Numbered from the stretch's first letter, positions 31,120-43,294 are shown. The stretch: 64,000 nt of DNA from Enterobacter ludwigii (GCA_023023105.1 CP083824.1:3968001-4032000), one strand, 5' to 3'. A program made the numbers and translations. The notes: generated by a model not told the origin, from the letters alone.

Positions 31120-31773
31120 TCAGCTGGCTTTGCGCTCGTGCGCCTGGCGGTACTCGACCAGATCTTCAATCGTGACTACCGGCATATTGTGCAGACGGGC
31201 AAAGGTGATGCACTCCGGCGCGCGCGCCATGGTGCCGTCATCGTTGGTCAGTTCACACAAAACACCTGCAGGTTTGAAGCCTGCCAGCGTCACCAGATCG
31301 ATAGTCGCTTCGGTGTGGCCACCGCGGGTCAGGACGCCGCCAGCCTGCGCGCGCAGAGGGAAGACGTGGCCTGGACGATGCAGATCGGAGGGCTTCGCAT
31401 CATCAGCAATCGCGGCACGTACGGTGGTCAGACGGTCAGCCGCAGACACACCGGTGGTCACGCCATGCGCCGCTTCAATGGTCACGGTAAAACCGGTACC
31501 AAAGGCGCTGGTGTTGTTCTCAACCATCATTGGCAGTTCGAGCTGCTTACGACGGTCTTCGGTAATACACAGGCATACGATGCCGCTACCGTGACGGATG
31601 GTCAGCGCCATCTGCTCAACGGTCATGTTTTCGGCGGCGAAAATCATGTCGCCTTCGTTTTCACGGTTTTCATCGTCAAGCACCATCACACCGCGGCCTT
31701 CGCGCAGTGCATCCAGTGCATGTTCAACACGTTGAGTTGAAGTGCCAAAAGAGGAAAGTAGCGTCTGATTCAT
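31120..31773 (-). CDS. ribB: 3,4-dihydroxy-2-butanone 4-phosphate synthase RibB
   Basis: Converts ribulose-5-phosphate to dihydroxybutanone phosphate and formate, one branch of riboflavin synthesis. The 217-residue monofunctional protein shows the acidic metal loop [24 protein letters not shown] and the HRPGHVFPL and RGGHTEA blocks. Controlled by the FMN riboswitch in its long leader. Confidence 0.97.
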   Translation of the reverse strand: MNQTLLSSFGTSTQRVEHALDALREGRGVMVLDDENRENEGDMIFAAENMTVEQMALTIRHGSGIVCLCITEDRRKQLELPMMVENNTSAFGTGFTVTIEAAHGVTTGVSAADRLTTVRAAIADDAKPSDLHRPGHVFPLRAQAGGVLTRGGHTEATIDLVTLAGFKPAGVLCELTNDDGTMARAPECITFARLHNMPVVTIEDLVEYRQAHERKAS

Positions 31774-31883
31774 GGTAAAAAAACCTCATTAACATTATGG
31801 TTACCAGAATCAGGGCAGTCTTAGGAGCGCCGTATAAGCGGCAAAAAGATAACGTGAGCGGGCCCATGCCCGACTGGATCGTT

Positions 31884-32022
31884 ACTCTCTCCCATCCGGA
31901 CTCTAACCGTCGGCCCCGGAATTACACCGGATCTGCTGACCTTTGAGTGTTCACCCAAAGCGCTCGCGGGCTTTCAGCGTGAAGCTGATTTACCGCCGGT
32001 GGGGAATTTCGCCCCGCCCTGA
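31884..32022 (-). ncRNA. FMN riboswitch (RFN element) of ribB
   Basis: On the minus strand the leader begins AGGGCGGGGCGAAATTCCCC, continues ACCGGCGGTAA, then AGCCCGCGAGCG, CAGCAGATCCGGT, CCGGGGCCGACGGT and ends GTCCGGATGGGAGAGAG, the conserved blocks of the RFN aptamer in order. FMN binding shuts down ribB expression. In E. coli a stable leader fragment is known as SroG. Confidence 0.95.
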
Positions 32023-32150
32023 GAATAAGCGAGATAACTATAACGCTATTGATTACCCTGGGCAATGCATAAGCATCAAACAATTTTGTTTAACCCGCGG
32101 CATGACGCGCTACAATAGGCACTGACACCTTTTCATCAAGGGAAACGACA

Positions 32151-32447
32151 ATGATTGACCCGAAAAAAATTGAGCAAATTGCGCGTCAGGTACACGAATC
32201 CATGCCGAAAGGCATTCGTGAATTTGGTGATGACGTAGAAAAGAAAATCCGCCAGACGCTGCAGGCGCAGTTGGTTCGCCTTGATCTAGTCAGCCGCGAA
32301 GAGTTTGACGTGCAGACCCAGGTTCTGCTGCGTACCCGCGAGAAGCTGGCGTTGCTGGAACAGCGTCTGACCGAGCTGGAAAACCGCAATACGCAGGAAG
32401 AAGTGAAGCCGGCACCGGCCATTCCACCGGTGGATGAGCAGGAGTAA
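32151..32447 (+). CDS. ubiK: Ubiquinone biosynthesis accessory factor UbiK (YqiC)
   Basis: A 98-residue BMFP-family protein with an amphipathic N-terminal helix ([19 protein letters not shown]) and a C-terminal trimeric coiled coil ([20 protein letters not shown]), then a Pro-rich tail. In E. coli it binds UbiJ and supports aerobic ubiquinone synthesis. Divergent from the ribB leader with an AAGGGAA site before the start. Confidence 0.95.
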   Translation: MIDPKKIEQIARQVHESMPKGIREFGDDVEKKIRQTLQAQLVRLDLVSREEFDVQTQVLLRTREKLALLEQRLTELENRNTQEEVKPAPAIPPVDEQE

Positions 32448-32451
32448 GAGC

Positions 32452-32494
32452 GGCCTGATGCCCTCACCCCAACCCTCTCCCTGTGGGAGAGGGA
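32452..32494. repeat. REP-like element after ubiK
   Basis: GGCCTGATGCCCTCACCCCAACC followed by CTCTCCC, TGT, GGGAGAG. Same family and orientation as the copy after ygiC. Confidence 0.78.
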
Positions 32495-32497
32495 GAA

Positions 32498-32526
32498 AAA
32501 AAACGGGCCAATTGGCCCGTTTTTTT
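32498..32526. terminator. Bidirectional terminator between ubiK and hldE
   Basis: AAAACGGGCC, AATT, GGCCCGTTTTTT with A and T runs. Confidence 0.92.
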
Positions 32527-33955
32527 ACTGACTGTCTTTCTGGATCTTCTTAATGATGTTGGTGGTTGAACACCCGTCCTCAAAGTTGAGCACCATCACT
32601 TCGCCGCCGTTGGCCCAGACCTCTTCGCTGCCCGCAATTTGATCCGGCTTGTAATCGCCACCTTTCACCAGCAGGTCCGGCAGAATACCGGCAATCAGAC
32701 GCTGCGGCGTGTCTTCTTCAAACGACACCACCCAGTCCACGGCTTCCAGCGCACCGAGAACGATCATACGCTGTTCCAGCGGGTTCACCGGACGCGTTTC
32801 ACCCTTCAGACGCTTCGTTGACGCATCACTGTTCACCGCCACAATCAGGCGATCGCCCAGCTTGCGCGCATTCGCCAGATAAGAGACGTGGCCCGCATGC
32901 AGAATGTCAAACACGCCGTTGGTCATCACCACTTTCTCACCGCGCTTACGCGCTGCGGCAACGGCGGCTTTCAGTTCGTCTTCGCTCATCACACCGAAAC
33001 CGGTGTCTGCACGGCCACGCACGGCATTTTCCAGCTCAATAGGCGAAACGGTTGAAGTACCGAGTTTGCCGACGACGACACCCGCCGCTGCGTTAGCAAA
33101 GTAACAGGCTTCTTCAAGGGAATTCCCGGCTGCAAGCGTCGCCGCCAGCACGCCAATCACCGTATCGCCAGCACCGGTCACGTCATACACTTCCTGCGCC
33201 TGAGTGGGCATATGCAGGGGTGCTTTGCCTGGTTGAATCAGGGTCATCCCCTGCTCTGAACGGGTCACCAGCAGTGCAGACAGCTCGAAATCAGCAATGA
33301 TCTTCATGCCACGTTCGACAATTTCTGCTTCCGTTTTGCACTTACCCGCCACCGCTTCAAACTCAGAGAGGTTTGGCGTCAGCAGCGTTGCGCCGCGATA
33401 GCGCTCAAAATCGGTGCCTTTCGGGTCGATCAGCACCGGCACGTTGGCTTTACGCGCGAGCTGAATCATCGTCTGCACGCTCGCCAGCGCACCTTTGGCA
33501 TAGTCGGACAGCACCAGCGCACCAATATTACCCAGCGCCTGATTAATACGCTCGTGCAGCGGCTCAGGGTCAACTCCCTCGAACCCTTCTTCAAAGTCGA
33601 GGCGGATTAACTGCTGGTTGCGCGACAGCACGCGCAGTTTGGTGATCGTCGGGTGGGTCGGTACAGAAACGAAGTCACACTTCACGTTCACGTCCGCCAG
33701 TGACTTGCTCAGCGCACGCGCCGCATCGTCGATGCCGGTCAAGCCCACCAGACGCGAATGCGCGCCCAGAGAGGCAATGTTCATCGCCACGTTTGCCGCG
33801 CCGCCGGGACGCTCTTCAATGGTGTCGACCTTAACCACCGGTACCGGCGCTTCCGGAGAGATGCGGCTGGTTGGCCCATACCAGTAGCGATCCAGCATCA
33901 CATCCCCGACAACCATAACTCCAGCACGTTCAAACTCTGGCAGTGTTACTTTCAT
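32525..33955 (-). CDS. hldE: Bifunctional heptose kinase/adenylyltransferase HldE
   Basis: Makes ADP-heptose for the lipopolysaccharide inner core. The 476-residue fusion has an N-terminal PfkB/ribokinase-type kinase ([14 protein letters not shown] anion-hole motif, about residues 260-275) and a C-terminal nucleotidyltransferase beginning near 340 with [12 protein letters not shown]. Last gene of ygiF-glnE-hldE, as in E. coli. Confidence 0.97.
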   Translation of the reverse strand: MKVTLPEFERAGVMVVGDVMLDRYWYGPTSRISPEAPVPVVKVDTIEERPGGAANVAMNIASLGAHSRLVGLTGIDDAARALSKSLADVNVKCDFVSVPTHPTITKLRVLSRNQQLIRLDFEEGFEGVDPEPLHERINQALGNIGALVLSDYAKGALASVQTMIQLARKANVPVLIDPKGTDFERYRGATLLTPNLSEFEAVAGKCKTEAEIVERGMKIIADFELSALLVTRSEQGMTLIQPGKAPLHMPTQAQEVYDVTGAGDTVIGVLAATLAAGNSLEEACYFANAAAGVVVGKLGTSTVSPIELENAVRGRADTGFGVMSEDELKAAVAAARKRGEKVVMTNGVFDILHAGHVSYLANARKLGDRLIVAVNSDASTKRLKGETRPVNPLEQRMIVLGALEAVDWVVSFEEDTPQRLIAGILPDLLVKGGDYKPDQIAGSEEVWANGGEVMVLNFEDGCSTTNIIKKIQKDSQ

Positions 33956-33995
33956 TCCTGACTCCAGAAAGATTCACAATTTGCGCGCGATAATA

Positions 33996-36851
33996 TCACA
34001 CTTGTTTTGTTACGCACGGTTCCACCAGCCACTTCTGCCAGCTTGCCGTCACCTGAGCGCGTTCACTGCTGAAACAGTCCAGCGCCACATGCCCCGGCTG
34101 TTCCTGCAGTGCCAGGTGGTGCAGCTCATCGCGTAGCGTGGTATAGGCGCGGGTTAACGCCTGTGCCTCCTGCTCGTCCATAATGTCGTTTTGCGCGAGC
34201 AGTTCCAGAATGCGTACATTGTCCGACCAGCGTGTCAGCTTCGGTTTATCGTGCGCGTGCAGCAGCACCAGGTACTGGGTAATAAACTCAATATCGGTAA
34301 TCCCCCCCTCATCGGCTTTGATATCAAAGCGATCGCGATGTTTATTGCCCAGATGCGCGCGCATTTTCTCGCGCATTTCCCGCACTTCAGTTTGCAACGT
34401 GACACCCTCTCGCACCGTCGTCATGACATCCTTACGGATGACGTCAAACTGCGTTTTAAGCTGCGGATCGCCGTACACCACGCGGGCACGCACCAGCGCC
34501 TGATGCTCCCACGTCCAGGCTTCGTTCTTCTGGTAATCAGCAAAGGACTCCGTCGAGGTGACCAGCATGCCCGCCGCGCCGGAGGGTCGCAGACGTGCAT
34601 CCACTTCGTACAAAATGCCGGATGAGGTACGGGTGCTGAACAGGTGCATAATGCGCTGGGCCAGACGCAGATAGAACTGGCGCCCGTCAATCTCACGTTC
34701 GCCGTCAGTCATCACGTCGACCGGGCAATCGTGCAGGAAGATTAAATCCAGATCGGAGCTATAGCCCAGCTCCCAGCCGCCGAGCTTGCCGTACCCCACC
34801 ACCGCAAAACCACGACCCTCACGGTCGGCCAGGTGTTTCGGCTGGCCGTAGCGAGCCACCATCTGCACCCAGGCCTGATGCACGACCGCGTCGATGATCG
34901 CTTCCGCAAGCCAGGTTAAGTGATCGCTCACTTTCATCACCGGCAGCGTTCCGGCGATATCTGCCGCTGCCACACGCAGCATCTGTGCCTGCTTAAACTG
35001 ACGCAACGCCTCCAGCTGCTGCTCTTCGTCCTCTTCCGGCACCCGCAGCAGATACTGGCGCAGCTCGTCCCGGTAGGCGTCCGTCGCCGTCGGCTGGTAG
35101 AGCGTATTCGGGTCGAGCAGTTCGTCGAGCAACAGCGGATAACGCGCCAGCTTGTTGGCTACCATTGGCGACGCAGCGCAGAGCGTAATCAGATGTTTAA
35201 GCGCCCCTGGAAACTCGCTCAATAGTTCAAGGTACGTGGTACGCGTGATAATCCCACTCAGCAGCGGCATCATGCGTGACAACGGCACCGGCGCATCCGC
35301 GCGGGAGCAAACCTCGCTCAGCAGATGCGGCATCAAATGATCAAGTACCTGCCGACCACGTGGCCCAATCGCACGTTTATTCAGTTCAAGACGAAAATCA
35401 GCAATCAGTGCCACCACACGATGGCGGGCGTCGTCACTCAGGTGTGCCAGCACTGGCGTAGTGTCATCTTCCTGAAGCGCATCCTGCCATAGCTCGCGCC
35501 AGTGCTCGGAAAGCGCATCGTCCTGCGATTCACTTTCGTCATCGCCAATCAGGTCGTTAAAGATACGGCGTACTCCTGCCATATGCGCATCCAGCCGTTC
35601 GGTCAGCATTGACCAGTCATCTGCGCGCATCCCCCAGGCAAGACGCGCCCGGTTCAGATCATCCGCTGGCAGGGTCTGGGTCTGTTCGTCGTTGATACTT
35701 TGCAGCAGGTTCTCCAGACGACGCAGGAACAGATAGGCCTCACGCAGGGTTTGCGCGTCACCGTCCGGTAACAGGTGAAGCTGCTCGATGGCGCTCAGCG
35801 TCGGCAGCAGTGAACGGGACTGCAGCGTAGGCTCACGCCCGCCGCGAATAAGCTGGAAGACCTGGACGATAAATTCGATTTCGCGGATACCGCCTGCACC
35901 GAGCTTAATATTGTCTTTCAGCCCACGGCGGCGCACTTCTCGGGCAATCATCCCTTTCATGTTTCTCAGGGACTGGATCACGCTGAAGTCAATGTAACGG
36001 CGGAACACGAACGGGCGCAGCATGGCGCGCAGCTCGTTGGCGTAGGCATCGTCGCTGTCGCCCATGATCCGCGCTTTGACCATGGCATAACGCTCCCAGT
36101 CGCGCCCTTGCTCCTGGTAATAATCTTCCAGTGCGGCAAAGCTCAACACCAGCGGGCCGCTGTCGCCAAAGGGACGCAGACGCATGTCCACGCGGTAGAC
36201 GAAACCATCCTGCGTCGGCTGATCCAGGGCCTTAATCAGACGCTGGCCGAGTCGGGTAAAGAACTGGGCGTTGTCCAGCTCACGACGTCCGCCGCGCGTA
36301 GAGCCGTTCTCCGGCCAGGCAAAAATCAGATCGATATCGGAGGAGAAGTTAAGCTCGCAACCGCCCAGCTTACCCATCCCCAGAATCAACAGTGGCTGAG
36401 GAACCCCTTCCTCGCTGCACGGTGTTCCCCACTCTTTACAGCAGGCGGCGTAGAGCCAGTCTCGCGCAGCAACAATCAACGTCTGTGCCAGCTCACTTAG
36501 CTGCTGTAACGTGCTCTCTTCGCTGACCAGCGCCAGAGATTGCGCCCAGGCAATACGCACCATTACCCGGCGACGGAACTGGCGCAGGACGCGCATCAGC
36601 GTTGCTTCATCCGCAACTTCAGCAAGCGCGGTTTGCAACCAGTCAGCATAATGCCGCCACTCTTCTGCCTGTGGCGGTGAATTTTCAAGCTCCACCAGCC
36701 AGTCCGGGTTGGCGGTGATACTTTCCTGCACAAAATCACTGAAAGTGAGCACGCTCTTCGCCTGCTCGCTTAATGATGACGTCGGTAATGACTCAGGCAG
36801 ACGTTCGCAAACGGTCTGCCACTGCTGCTGTAACTGCGAAGAAAGCGGCAT
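33996..36851 (-). CDS. glnE: Glutamine synthetase adenylyltransferase/deadenylase GlnE
   Basis: Bifunctional enzyme of 951 residues that switches glutamine synthetase off and on. Two nucleotidyltransferase domains are visible: the N-terminal deadenylase with [20 protein letters not shown] (about 168-187) and the C-terminal adenylylase with [20 protein letters not shown] (about 697-716). Both have the DxD metal pair. It lies between ygiF and hldE. Confidence 0.97.
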   Translation of the reverse strand: MPLSSQLQQQWQTVCERLPESLPTSSLSEQAKSVLTFSDFVQESITANPDWLVELENSPPQAEEWRHYADWLQTALAEVADEATLMRVLRQFRRRVMVRIAWAQSLALVSEESTLQQLSELAQTLIVAARDWLYAACCKEWGTPCSEEGVPQPLLILGMGKLGGCELNFSSDIDLIFAWPENGSTRGGRRELDNAQFFTRLGQRLIKALDQPTQDGFVYRVDMRLRPFGDSGPLVLSFAALEDYYQEQGRDWERYAMVKARIMGDSDDAYANELRAMLRPFVFRRYIDFSVIQSLRNMKGMIAREVRRRGLKDNIKLGAGGIREIEFIVQVFQLIRGGREPTLQSRSLLPTLSAIEQLHLLPDGDAQTLREAYLFLRRLENLLQSINDEQTQTLPADDLNRARLAWGMRADDWSMLTERLDAHMAGVRRIFNDLIGDDESESQDDALSEHWRELWQDALQEDDTTPVLAHLSDDARHRVVALIADFRLELNKRAIGPRGRQVLDHLMPHLLSEVCSRADAPVPLSRMMPLLSGIITRTTYLELLSEFPGALKHLITLCAASPMVANKLARYPLLLDELLDPNTLYQPTATDAYRDELRQYLLRVPEEDEEQQLEALRQFKQAQMLRVAAADIAGTLPVMKVSDHLTWLAEAIIDAVVHQAWVQMVARYGQPKHLADREGRGFAVVGYGKLGGWELGYSSDLDLIFLHDCPVDVMTDGEREIDGRQFYLRLAQRIMHLFSTRTSSGILYEVDARLRPSGAAGMLVTSTESFADYQKNEAWTWEHQALVRARVVYGDPQLKTQFDVIRKDVMTTVREGVTLQTEVREMREKMRAHLGNKHRDRFDIKADEGGITDIEFITQYLVLLHAHDKPKLTRWSDNVRILELLAQNDIMDEQEAQALTRAYTTLRDELHHLALQEQPGHVALDCFSSERAQVTASWQKWLVEPCVTKQV

Positions 36852-36872
36852 GATTGGGGTTCCTTGCCAGAG

Positions 36873-38174
36873 TTAACGTTTTCCGCTGTGCAGCCAGAAC
36901 GGCTCCTGCGAAATGGCCTCGTTACGGAAATGCTCAATCTCAATATGCTGACGGGTTTCAATGGCATGCTTCAGCCCCTGCCAGTTCTCCAGCCAGGCCT
37001 GAGCCTTCACGCCGTCATAGGCACCGGAAAGCAGCAGCATGCTGTCGATATTGCGCGAAAGACGAGGAAGCTGATCGCCATACTGGTCACCCAGCGGGTA
37101 AGCAAAGGTGCTCTTCAGCTCGGCGGCATGACGAGAGAGATGAATATCCGCGAAACGTTTGAAGTTCTCCGCGATTTTGGTCTGCGCTTTCGCATCCAGG
37201 AAGGTACGCCAGCCACGCGTGACCAGAAACTCGGTCAGTGCCAGTTTTGCCGTCGCCGTTTGCGGGCTATAGATCGCTGTTTGTGCCGATACGTCGGACA
37301 GCATCAGCGTTTCGATTTGCGTCAGCAGGTCACGTAAGTGAGCGCTCGCTTTGCGAGGAACAATACCGCCAAACAGCGTCAGGGTATGGCGCACCATGGC
37401 AATCGCCGCCAGCACGTGGGATTTCGCGTTTTTCACATTCCGCGCCCACAGCTCTTCATGGTACTGCCACTGCGAGAGCGCCAGCTCCAGCGCGGCTTCC
37501 AGACCCTGCTCTACGCTGGCTTTCGGCGCAACGTGCAAAATCGTCGTCTCTTTCACCACGCGTGGCGCATTTCCGACCGCCAGGTGGTAACCTCGCGCGG
37601 CTTTACTCAGGCTTCCCTGACGCAACCCGGACTGGTTCACCAGCTTGCGCGCCAGCTTCAGCACATCATTCGCATCCCCTTCCAGCAGTTCAAGCTCCAG
37701 TTCGCAGATCGGCTCCTGGAACTCACCCGCCTTCACCTCACCTAAATCCAGCGCGATTTCAATGCGGCTCTTGCCTTCCGTCACCAGCCATTTTTCGCGC
37801 CAGAAATCAGTACTGAACAGGGGCTGTACGTCTGCGGATAAGGTTTCTGGCAGTTTACCCTCAGGCCAAACTTCTGTCGGGAAACGTTCCAGCTCAAGTT
37901 CTGGCTTACTGATGTCGATATTGTATTCCGGGCGCTGATGTAAACCGCCAACCACGCGACCGGCAATTTTCATCGTCATCTCGTAGCGTCCGTTCGCGCC
38001 ACGGATACGTAGCCCCATATCGTGGCGGCGCAGCCAGTTGTCTGGCGTTTCGTAATAGATATTAAGCAGTTGTACCGGTGCATGGTGTTCGCCGGAAAGC
38101 GTGTGCAGATGCTGACTAAGAGCGTCAAAGCTGTCTTTTTCGACGATAAACTTTAATTCAATTTCTTGTGCCAT
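36873..38174 (-). CDS. ygiF: Inorganic triphosphatase YgiF (CYTH-CHAD)
   Basis: A 433-residue protein with an N-terminal CYTH domain carrying the EIELKF signature at residues 3-8 and paired acidic residues (ELELELLEG), and a C-terminal helical CHAD domain (about 220-430) with conserved histidines likely to bind polyphosphate. The E. coli enzyme hydrolyses inorganic triphosphate. First gene of the ygiF-glnE-hldE transcript, 21 bases before glnE. Confidence 0.95.
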   Translation of the reverse strand: MAQEIELKFIVEKDSFDALSQHLHTLSGEHHAPVQLLNIYYETPDNWLRRHDMGLRIRGANGRYEMTMKIAGRVVGGLHQRPEYNIDISKPELELERFPTEVWPEGKLPETLSADVQPLFSTDFWREKWLVTEGKSRIEIALDLGEVKAGEFQEPICELELELLEGDANDVLKLARKLVNQSGLRQGSLSKAARGYHLAVGNAPRVVKETTILHVAPKASVEQGLEAALELALSQWQYHEELWARNVKNAKSHVLAAIAMVRHTLTLFGGIVPRKASAHLRDLLTQIETLMLSDVSAQTAIYSPQTATAKLALTEFLVTRGWRTFLDAKAQTKIAENFKRFADIHLSRHAAELKSTFAYPLGDQYGDQLPRLSRNIDSMLLLSGAYDGVKAQAWLENWQGLKHAIETRQHIEIEHFRNEAISQEPFWLHSGKR

Positions 38175-38403
38175 AGCCTTGTACTTTTGCGGGCGTCACA
38201 GACGCGTCAATGAGGACGAACTTCCTCGCCATTTGTTTGTCAGTACATAGTATTTTGCGCCAAATTGCCATGCAATGAGCAATTTGACGGGCGTAAATGT
38301 GTAGAGTCGTGACACAGATGATTCTGATTGCTGACGAATGCTTTGCGTAGAGACACTGTTGCCACTACTATCGTTCCACTATTTATGAAAATAACGACTA
38401 ATG

Positions 38404-39024
38404 ATGCTTAAATTACGCCTGATTGGACTTACTTTACTCGCTTTTAGCGCCGCAACCACCGTGCACGCTGAAGAGAAGCGTTACGTTTCTGACGAACTGA
38501 ACACCTGGGTACGCAGTGGCCCCGGAGATAATTATCGCCTCGTGGGCACGGTAAATGCCGGCGAGGAAGTCACCCTGTTACAGACCAACGCGGACACCAA
38601 CTATGGCCAGGTTCGCGACAGTACCGGCCGTACGTCCTGGATCCCGCTGAAAGAGCTGAGCACCGTGCCAAGTCTGCGCACCCGCGTACCGGATCTGGAA
38701 AACCAGGTGAAAACCCTGACCGACAAGCTGAATAACATCGACGGAACCTGGAACCAACGCACCGCAGAAATGCAGCAGAAAGTGGCGCAGAGTGACGGTG
38801 TGATCAACGGTCTGAAAGAAGAGAACCAAAAACTCAAAAACGAGCTGATTGTCGCGCAGAAGAAAGTGAATGCCGCCAATCTGCAGCTCGACGACAAACA
38901 GCGCACCATCATCATGCAGTGGTTTATGTATGGCGGTGGCGTGCTGGGCGTGGGTCTGGTGCTCGGTCTGGTGCTGCCGCATCTGATCCCAAGCCGTAAG
39001 CGTAAAGACCGCTGGATGAACTAA
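38404..39024 (+). CDS. ygiM: SH3b-domain membrane protein YgiM
   Basis: A 206-residue envelope protein. The second of two adjacent ATG codons (MLKLRLIGLT) matches the E. coli start. Signal peptide ending VHA, a bacterial SH3 domain (YVSDELNTWVRSGPG to WIPLKEL), a coiled coil (about 95-160) and a C-terminal membrane helix with a basic end (SRKRKDRW). Cell-wall binding is likely; the precise role is unknown. Lies directly before cca. Confidence 0.93.
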   Translation: MLKLRLIGLTLLAFSAATTVHAEEKRYVSDELNTWVRSGPGDNYRLVGTVNAGEEVTLLQTNADTNYGQVRDSTGRTSWIPLKELSTVPSLRTRVPDLENQVKTLTDKLNNIDGTWNQRTAEMQQKVAQSDGVINGLKEENQKLKNELIVAQKKVNAANLQLDDKQRTIIMQWFMYGGGVLGVGLVLGLVLPHLIPSRKRKDRWMN

Positions 39025-39085
39025 CTCGTCTTCTCTGCCAGACTTACGTATGATCCTGGAAAAAGAGAAAACGGGAGTGTAGGGC

Positions 39086-40327
39086 GTGAAGAGTTATCTG
39101 GTCGGTGGTGCGGTACGTGATGCGTTGTTAGGTCTGCCGGTCAAAGATAAAGACTGGGTGGTGGTCGGTGCCACCCCCGAAGAGATGCTCGACGCGGGCT
39201 ACCAGCAGGTAGGCCGCGATTTTCCCGTATTCCTGCACCCAAAAAGCCGGGAAGAGTACGCCCTCGCGCGTACCGAGCGGAAATCCGGTTCTGGCTACAC
39301 GGGTTTCACCTGTTATGCCGCGCCGGACGTCACGCTGGAGCAAGATCTCCTGCGTCGCGATCTCACCATCAACGCGCTGGCACAGGATGAGCAGGGGCAC
39401 ATCATTGACGCTTATGGCGGTCAGGACGATCTGCGTAACCGCCTTTTACGTCACGTCTCCCCGGCGTTTTCTGAAGATCCGCTCCGCGTTCTGCGCGTGG
39501 CGCGTTTTGCCGCGCGTTATGCCCACCTGAGTTTCCGTATTGCCGATGAGACAATGGCGCTGATGACCGCCATGACCGAGGCGGGTGAACTTGAACACCT
39601 GACGCCAGAGCGCGTCTGGAAAGAGACGGAAAATGCCCTCACTACGCGCAACCCGCAGGTCTTTTTCCAGGTTCTGCGCGACTGCGGCGCGCTGAAGGTG
39701 CTGTTCCCGGAAATCGACGCGCTGTTTGGTGTCCCTGCACCGGCGAAATGGCACCCGGAAATTGATACCGGCGTTCATACCCTGATGACGCTCAGTATGG
39801 CGGCTATGCTCAGCCCCGAGGTCGACATCCGTTTTTCCACCCTGTGCCACGATCTGGGCAAAGGCTTAACGCCAAAAGAGTTCTGGCCGCGTCATCACGG
39901 GCATGGCCCGGCAGGCGTGAAGCTGGTCGAGGGGCTTTGTCAGCGTCTGCGCGTCCCGAATGAGATCCGCGATCTGGCGAAACTGGTGGCCGAGTTCCAC
40001 GACCTGATCCACACCTTCCCCATCCTGAAACCGGCCACCATCGTCAAGCTGTTCGATAACATCGACGCCTGGCGCAAACCTCACCGCGTGGAGCAAATCG
40101 CCCTGACCAGTGAAGCTGACGTACGTGGGCGCACCGGGTTTGAAGCGTGTGATTACCCGCAGGGACGTTTATTGCGTAAAGCCTGGGAAGTCGCGAAAGC
40201 GGTGCCAACGAAGGATGTTGTCGAAGCGGGCTTTAAAGGACCTGAGATCCGTGAAGAACTCACCAGACGTCGGATTCAGGCGGTGACAGACTGGAAAGAA
40301 AAGCATTGCCCTCAGCCGAAAGACTGA
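39086..40327 (+). CDS. cca: Multifunctional CCA-adding enzyme
   Basis: Adds and repairs the CCA end of tRNAs. The 413-residue protein starts with GTG, as in E. coli. Class II nucleotidyltransferase core: [10 protein letters not shown], the DKDW metal pair, [10 protein letters not shown]; then the neck and body, and a C-terminal HD phosphohydrolase domain with HDLGKGLTP and HxGH-type residues, typical of gamma-proteobacterial Cca. Confidence 0.97.
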   Translation: MKSYLVGGAVRDALLGLPVKDKDWVVVGATPEEMLDAGYQQVGRDFPVFLHPKSREEYALARTERKSGSGYTGFTCYAAPDVTLEQDLLRRDLTINALAQDEQGHIIDAYGGQDDLRNRLLRHVSPAFSEDPLRVLRVARFAARYAHLSFRIADETMALMTAMTEAGELEHLTPERVWKETENALTTRNPQVFFQVLRDCGALKVLFPEIDALFGVPAPAKWHPEIDTGVHTLMTLSMAAMLSPEVDIRFSTLCHDLGKGLTPKEFWPRHHGHGPAGVKLVEGLCQRLRVPNEIRDLAKLVAEFHDLIHTFPILKPATIVKLFDNIDAWRKPHRVEQIALTSEADVRGRTGFEACDYPQGRLLRKAWEVAKAVPTKDVVEAGFKGPEIREELTRRRIQAVTDWKEKHCPQPKD

Positions 40328-40331
40328 GGGC
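40308..40331. terminator. Hairpin at the cca/uppP convergence
   Basis: GCCCTCAG, CCGAAAGA, CTGAGGGC overlapping the last codons of cca. The T run is poor, so it may be weak. Confidence 0.5.
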
Positions 40332-40337
40332 TATCGG

Positions 40338-41159
40338 TCAGAAGAAGACCACGTAAACCGCTGCCGCCACGATAAAGCGATAGATTGCGAACGGAATAAA
40401 CGAGATACGCTTAATCAACTGCAGGAAAGTTTTAATGGCAATCAGCGCCACGATAAAGGCGGTGATGAAACCAACGGCGAACATCGGAATGTCACCCGTG
40501 GTGAGGAACCCAATGCTTTTGTAGACGTCGAGTGCAGTGGCGCCCATCATCATTGGTACTGCCAGCAGGAACGAAAACTCAGAGGCCGCATAACGGCTTA
40601 CGCCCATCAGCATCCCGCCAGAAATAGTCGCGCCTGAACGTGAGAAGCCCGGCCACAGTGCCAGGCACTGGAAGCAACCAATCATAAACGCCTGGCGGTA
40701 GGTCATGTCATCCAGACCTTCCGCACGCGGGGTTTTCGGCTTCAGCACTTCCGCCGCGATCAGCAGGAAACCACCCACGACCAACGCGTACATCACGTTA
40801 ATCGGGTTAAACAGCGATTTAATGGCGTCGTGGAACACCAGACCCAGCACCACCGCAGGGATCATCCCGAGCAGAATATGGATCAGTGACAGTCGGCCTT
40901 TACCCATACCTTCATGCTGAGGCGGACGGCCAAAGTGGATGCCGATCAGACCAAACAGACGACGCCAGAACATCACCACTACCGCCAGAATAGAACCCAG
41001 TTGGATGACCACTTCAAACGTTTTAGCGGTATCGCCTTCAAAGCCCAGCAGATGGCCAACGATAATCATATGGCCCGTACTGGAAACCGGCAAAAACTCC
41101 GTCAATCCTTCGACCACACCCAGTATTGCCGCCACCAGCAGCGAGTGCATATCGCTCAT
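40338..41159 (-). CDS. uppP: Undecaprenyl-diphosphatase UppP (BacA)
   Basis: Integral membrane phosphatase of 273 residues that recycles the C55 lipid carrier for peptidoglycan and gives bacitracin tolerance when abundant. The two active-site motifs are present: [15 protein letters not shown] (residues 17-31) and [13 protein letters not shown] (about 170-182). About eight membrane helices. Confidence 0.97.
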   Translation of the reverse strand: MSDMHSLLVAAILGVVEGLTEFLPVSSTGHMIIVGHLLGFEGDTAKTFEVVIQLGSILAVVVMFWRRLFGLIGIHFGRPPQHEGMGKGRLSLIHILLGMIPAVVLGLVFHDAIKSLFNPINVMYALVVGGFLLIAAEVLKPKTPRAEGLDDMTYRQAFMIGCFQCLALWPGFSRSGATISGGMLMGVSRYAASEFSFLLAVPMMMGATALDVYKSIGFLTTGDIPMFAVGFITAFIVALIAIKTFLQLIKRISFIPFAIYRFIVAAAVYVVFF

Positions 41160-41265
41160 CTATAAACCCCTAAGAAGATATAAAAAAACGGTGCCCCATT
41201 CGGACAACCGAGAAAGATACAGCGTTAAGACCGGTATAACCTAAAATGGTTTAGCTATTATGACG

Positions 41266-41634
41266 TTAAATCTTGCCTTTCAGATTTGTGCCACGCTCAA
41301 TAATAACGCCAACATTGGTGGCGCGCGCCACTGCTCCTGGTTTACTTAACTTAATGCGCACCCACGGTGAATTGAATTTTTTCAGCAGCAATTCTGCGAC
41401 TTCTTCAGCCACCCGTTCGACCAGCGCAAAACGTTGCCCTTCAACGTGGGCGATGACCGTTTCACTGATATCGGCATAGCTCAGACAGTCATTCACGTCA
41501 TCACTTTTTGCTGACTTACGGTTATCCCAGCCCATTTCGATATCGAACACCAGCTTCTGCTCAATGGTCTGTTCCCAGTCGTAAACACCAATAGTGGTGA
41601 TTACCGAAAGTTGCTCTATAAATACAATATCCAT
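41266..41634 (-). CDS. folB: Dihydroneopterin aldolase FolB
   Basis: A folate-pathway aldolase/epimerase of 122 residues. The ATG giving [11 protein letters not shown] was chosen over an adjacent upstream GTG because it matches the conserved family start. The N-terminal IGVYDWE block and C-terminal KLSKPGAV are diagnostic. Divergent from plsY. Confidence 0.96.
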   Translation of the reverse strand: MDIVFIEQLSVITTIGVYDWEQTIEQKLVFDIEMGWDNRKSAKSDDVNDCLSYADISETVIAHVEGQRFALVERVAEEVAELLLKKFNSPWVRIKLSKPGAVARATNVGVIIERGTNLKGKI

Positions 41635-41741
41635 CACGACCTGCCTGCTTTTTGGCTAAACCGGATACCACTTCCGGCGAATTATGCGTATTATCCACAG
41701 ATGCTGAGAATACAGATACATTTTCAAAACGGAACAGCGTT

Positions 41742-42356
41742 ATGAGTGCAATCGCGCCTGGAATGATCCTCCTCGCCTATCTTTGCGGCTCAATCTCCAG
41801 CGCCATTCTGGTCTGCCGCATTGCAGGGTTACCTGACCCGCGTGAAAGTGGTTCCGGGAACCCGGGGGCGACCAACGTACTACGAATTGGCGGCAAGGGT
41901 GCAGCCGTAGCGGTTTTGATTTTTGATGTACTGAAAGGGATGCTACCCGTCTGGGGCGCATATGCGCTGGGCGTCACGCCGTTCTGGCTGGGGCTCATTG
42001 CCATCGCTGCCTGTGTCGGCCACATCTGGCCTGTATTCTTCGGATTTAAAGGTGGCAAAGGCGTTGCAACCGCCTTTGGTGCCATTGCGCCTATCGGCTG
42101 GGACTTAACCGGCGTCATGGCCGGCACCTGGCTGCTGACCATTCTTCTGAGCGGCTACTCGTCACTGGGTGCCATTGTCAGCGCGCTGATCGCCCCGTTT
42201 TACGTCTGGTGGTTCAAACCTCAATTCACCTTCCCGGTGTCGATGCTCTCTTGCCTTATCCTGCTGCGTCATCACGACAATATCCAGCGCCTGTGGCGTC
42301 GCCAGGAGACCAAAATTTGGACAAAGCTCAAGAGAAAGAAAAAAGAGCCTGAGTAA
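41742..42356 (+). CDS. plsY: Glycerol-3-phosphate acyltransferase PlsY
   Basis: Uses acyl-phosphate to acylate glycerol-3-phosphate, the first step of phospholipid synthesis. A 204-residue membrane protein; the start [10 protein letters not shown] matches family length. Three conserved cytoplasmic loops are present: [35 protein letters not shown] and [10 protein letters not shown]. Basic C-terminus. Confidence 0.96.
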   Translation: MSAIAPGMILLAYLCGSISSAILVCRIAGLPDPRESGSGNPGATNVLRIGGKGAAVAVLIFDVLKGMLPVWGAYALGVTPFWLGLIAIAACVGHIWPVFFGFKGGKGVATAFGAIAPIGWDLTGVMAGTWLLTILLSGYSSLGAIVSALIAPFYVWWFKPQFTFPVSMLSCLILLRHHDNIQRLWRRQETKIWTKLKRKKKEPE

Positions 42357-42466
42357 TCGCGCGACACCCGCAGCAGATAACGTATCCATAAGCGACTCAT
42401 ATGACAGCCTTCATTTCCGCCAGGGCATACTGAAACGTATCCCGATGGTGAGCAAATGGATGCAGC

Positions 42467-43294
42467 ATGATAGCAGCTCAGGTCACTGATACTACGTATA
42501 AAGGCTGGCAAGCGTCGCTTGCCCTGCAGTTTTGTCACACGCCTGAGAAAACCCTCCTGCATTCCGCTCATCACCTCGGGCCGCTTACGGTTCAGCGTCC
42601 GTTTTACCCGGAAGGGGATACCTGCCACCTTTACCTGCTGCATCCACCCGGCGGAATTGTGGGTGGCGATACGCTGGACATTTCCGTTCGGCTGGACGCC
42701 AAAAGCCATGCGCTCATCACCATGCCCGGTGCCAGTAAGTTCTATCGCAGCAGTGGCCCGCAGGCTCGTCTGAGCCAGCACTTTTATCTCGATGAAGACG
42801 CCACGCTGGAGTGGTTGCCGCAGGACACCATTATCTTTCCCGGCGCGAACGCCGCGCTGCGCTCCGTTTTCCACCTGAAGGCCTCCAGTACATTGATGGC
42901 CTGGGAGCTGTACTGTCTGGGGCGCCCGGTGATCGGTGAGACCTTCAGCCACGGCAGGCTGGAGAGCCGCCTTGAAATCTGGATTGAAGACGAACCTCGC
43001 CTGATTGAGCGTCAGCATCTTAGCGATGGCGATCTCACGCCCGTTGCCGGGCATCCGTGGGTCGGCACGCTGCTGTTCTATCCGGCCAGGGAAGAGCATC
43101 TCGACAGAGTACGTGAACTGCTTACACCACTGGAAAACGTTGCCGGGGCAACCCTTACTGACGATCTGCTGTCGGTGCGCTTTCTCTCTCACGATAACCT
43201 GATTTGTCAGCGAGTGATGCGCGATATCTGGCAGTCGCTTCGCCCGCTTTTATCCCACAAAACTGCCTGTTCGCCGCGTATCTGGCAGACATAA
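42467..43294 (+). CDS. ureD: Urease accessory protein UreD
   Basis: First gene of a urease operon. UreD (UreH) binds apo-urease and with UreF and UreG forms the nickel-delivery complex; it is thought to hold a tunnel for the metal. The 275-residue protein has the family's [14 protein letters not shown] and [11 protein letters not shown] motifs. No ureR-type regulator lies next to it, so induction is more likely by nitrogen limitation or constitutive; I did not find a clear operator upstream. Confidence 0.95.
   Translation: MIAAQVTDTTYKGWQASLALQFCHTPEKTLLHSAHHLGPLTVQRPFYPEGDTCHLYLLHPPGGIVGGDTLDISVRLDAKSHALITMPGASKFYRSSGPQARLSQHFYLDEDATLEWLPQDTIIFPGANAALRSVFHLKASSTLMAWELYCLGRPVIGETFSHGRLESRLEIWIEDEPRLIERQHLSDGDLTPVAGHPWVGTLLFYPAREEHLDRVRELLTPLENVAGATLTDDLLSVRFLSHDNLICQRVMRDIWQSLRPLLSHKTACSPRIWQT

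Noticed and set aside
42272-43192. A 306-codon frame opposite ureD
   Set aside because: Shadow of ureD on the other strand with no family features.
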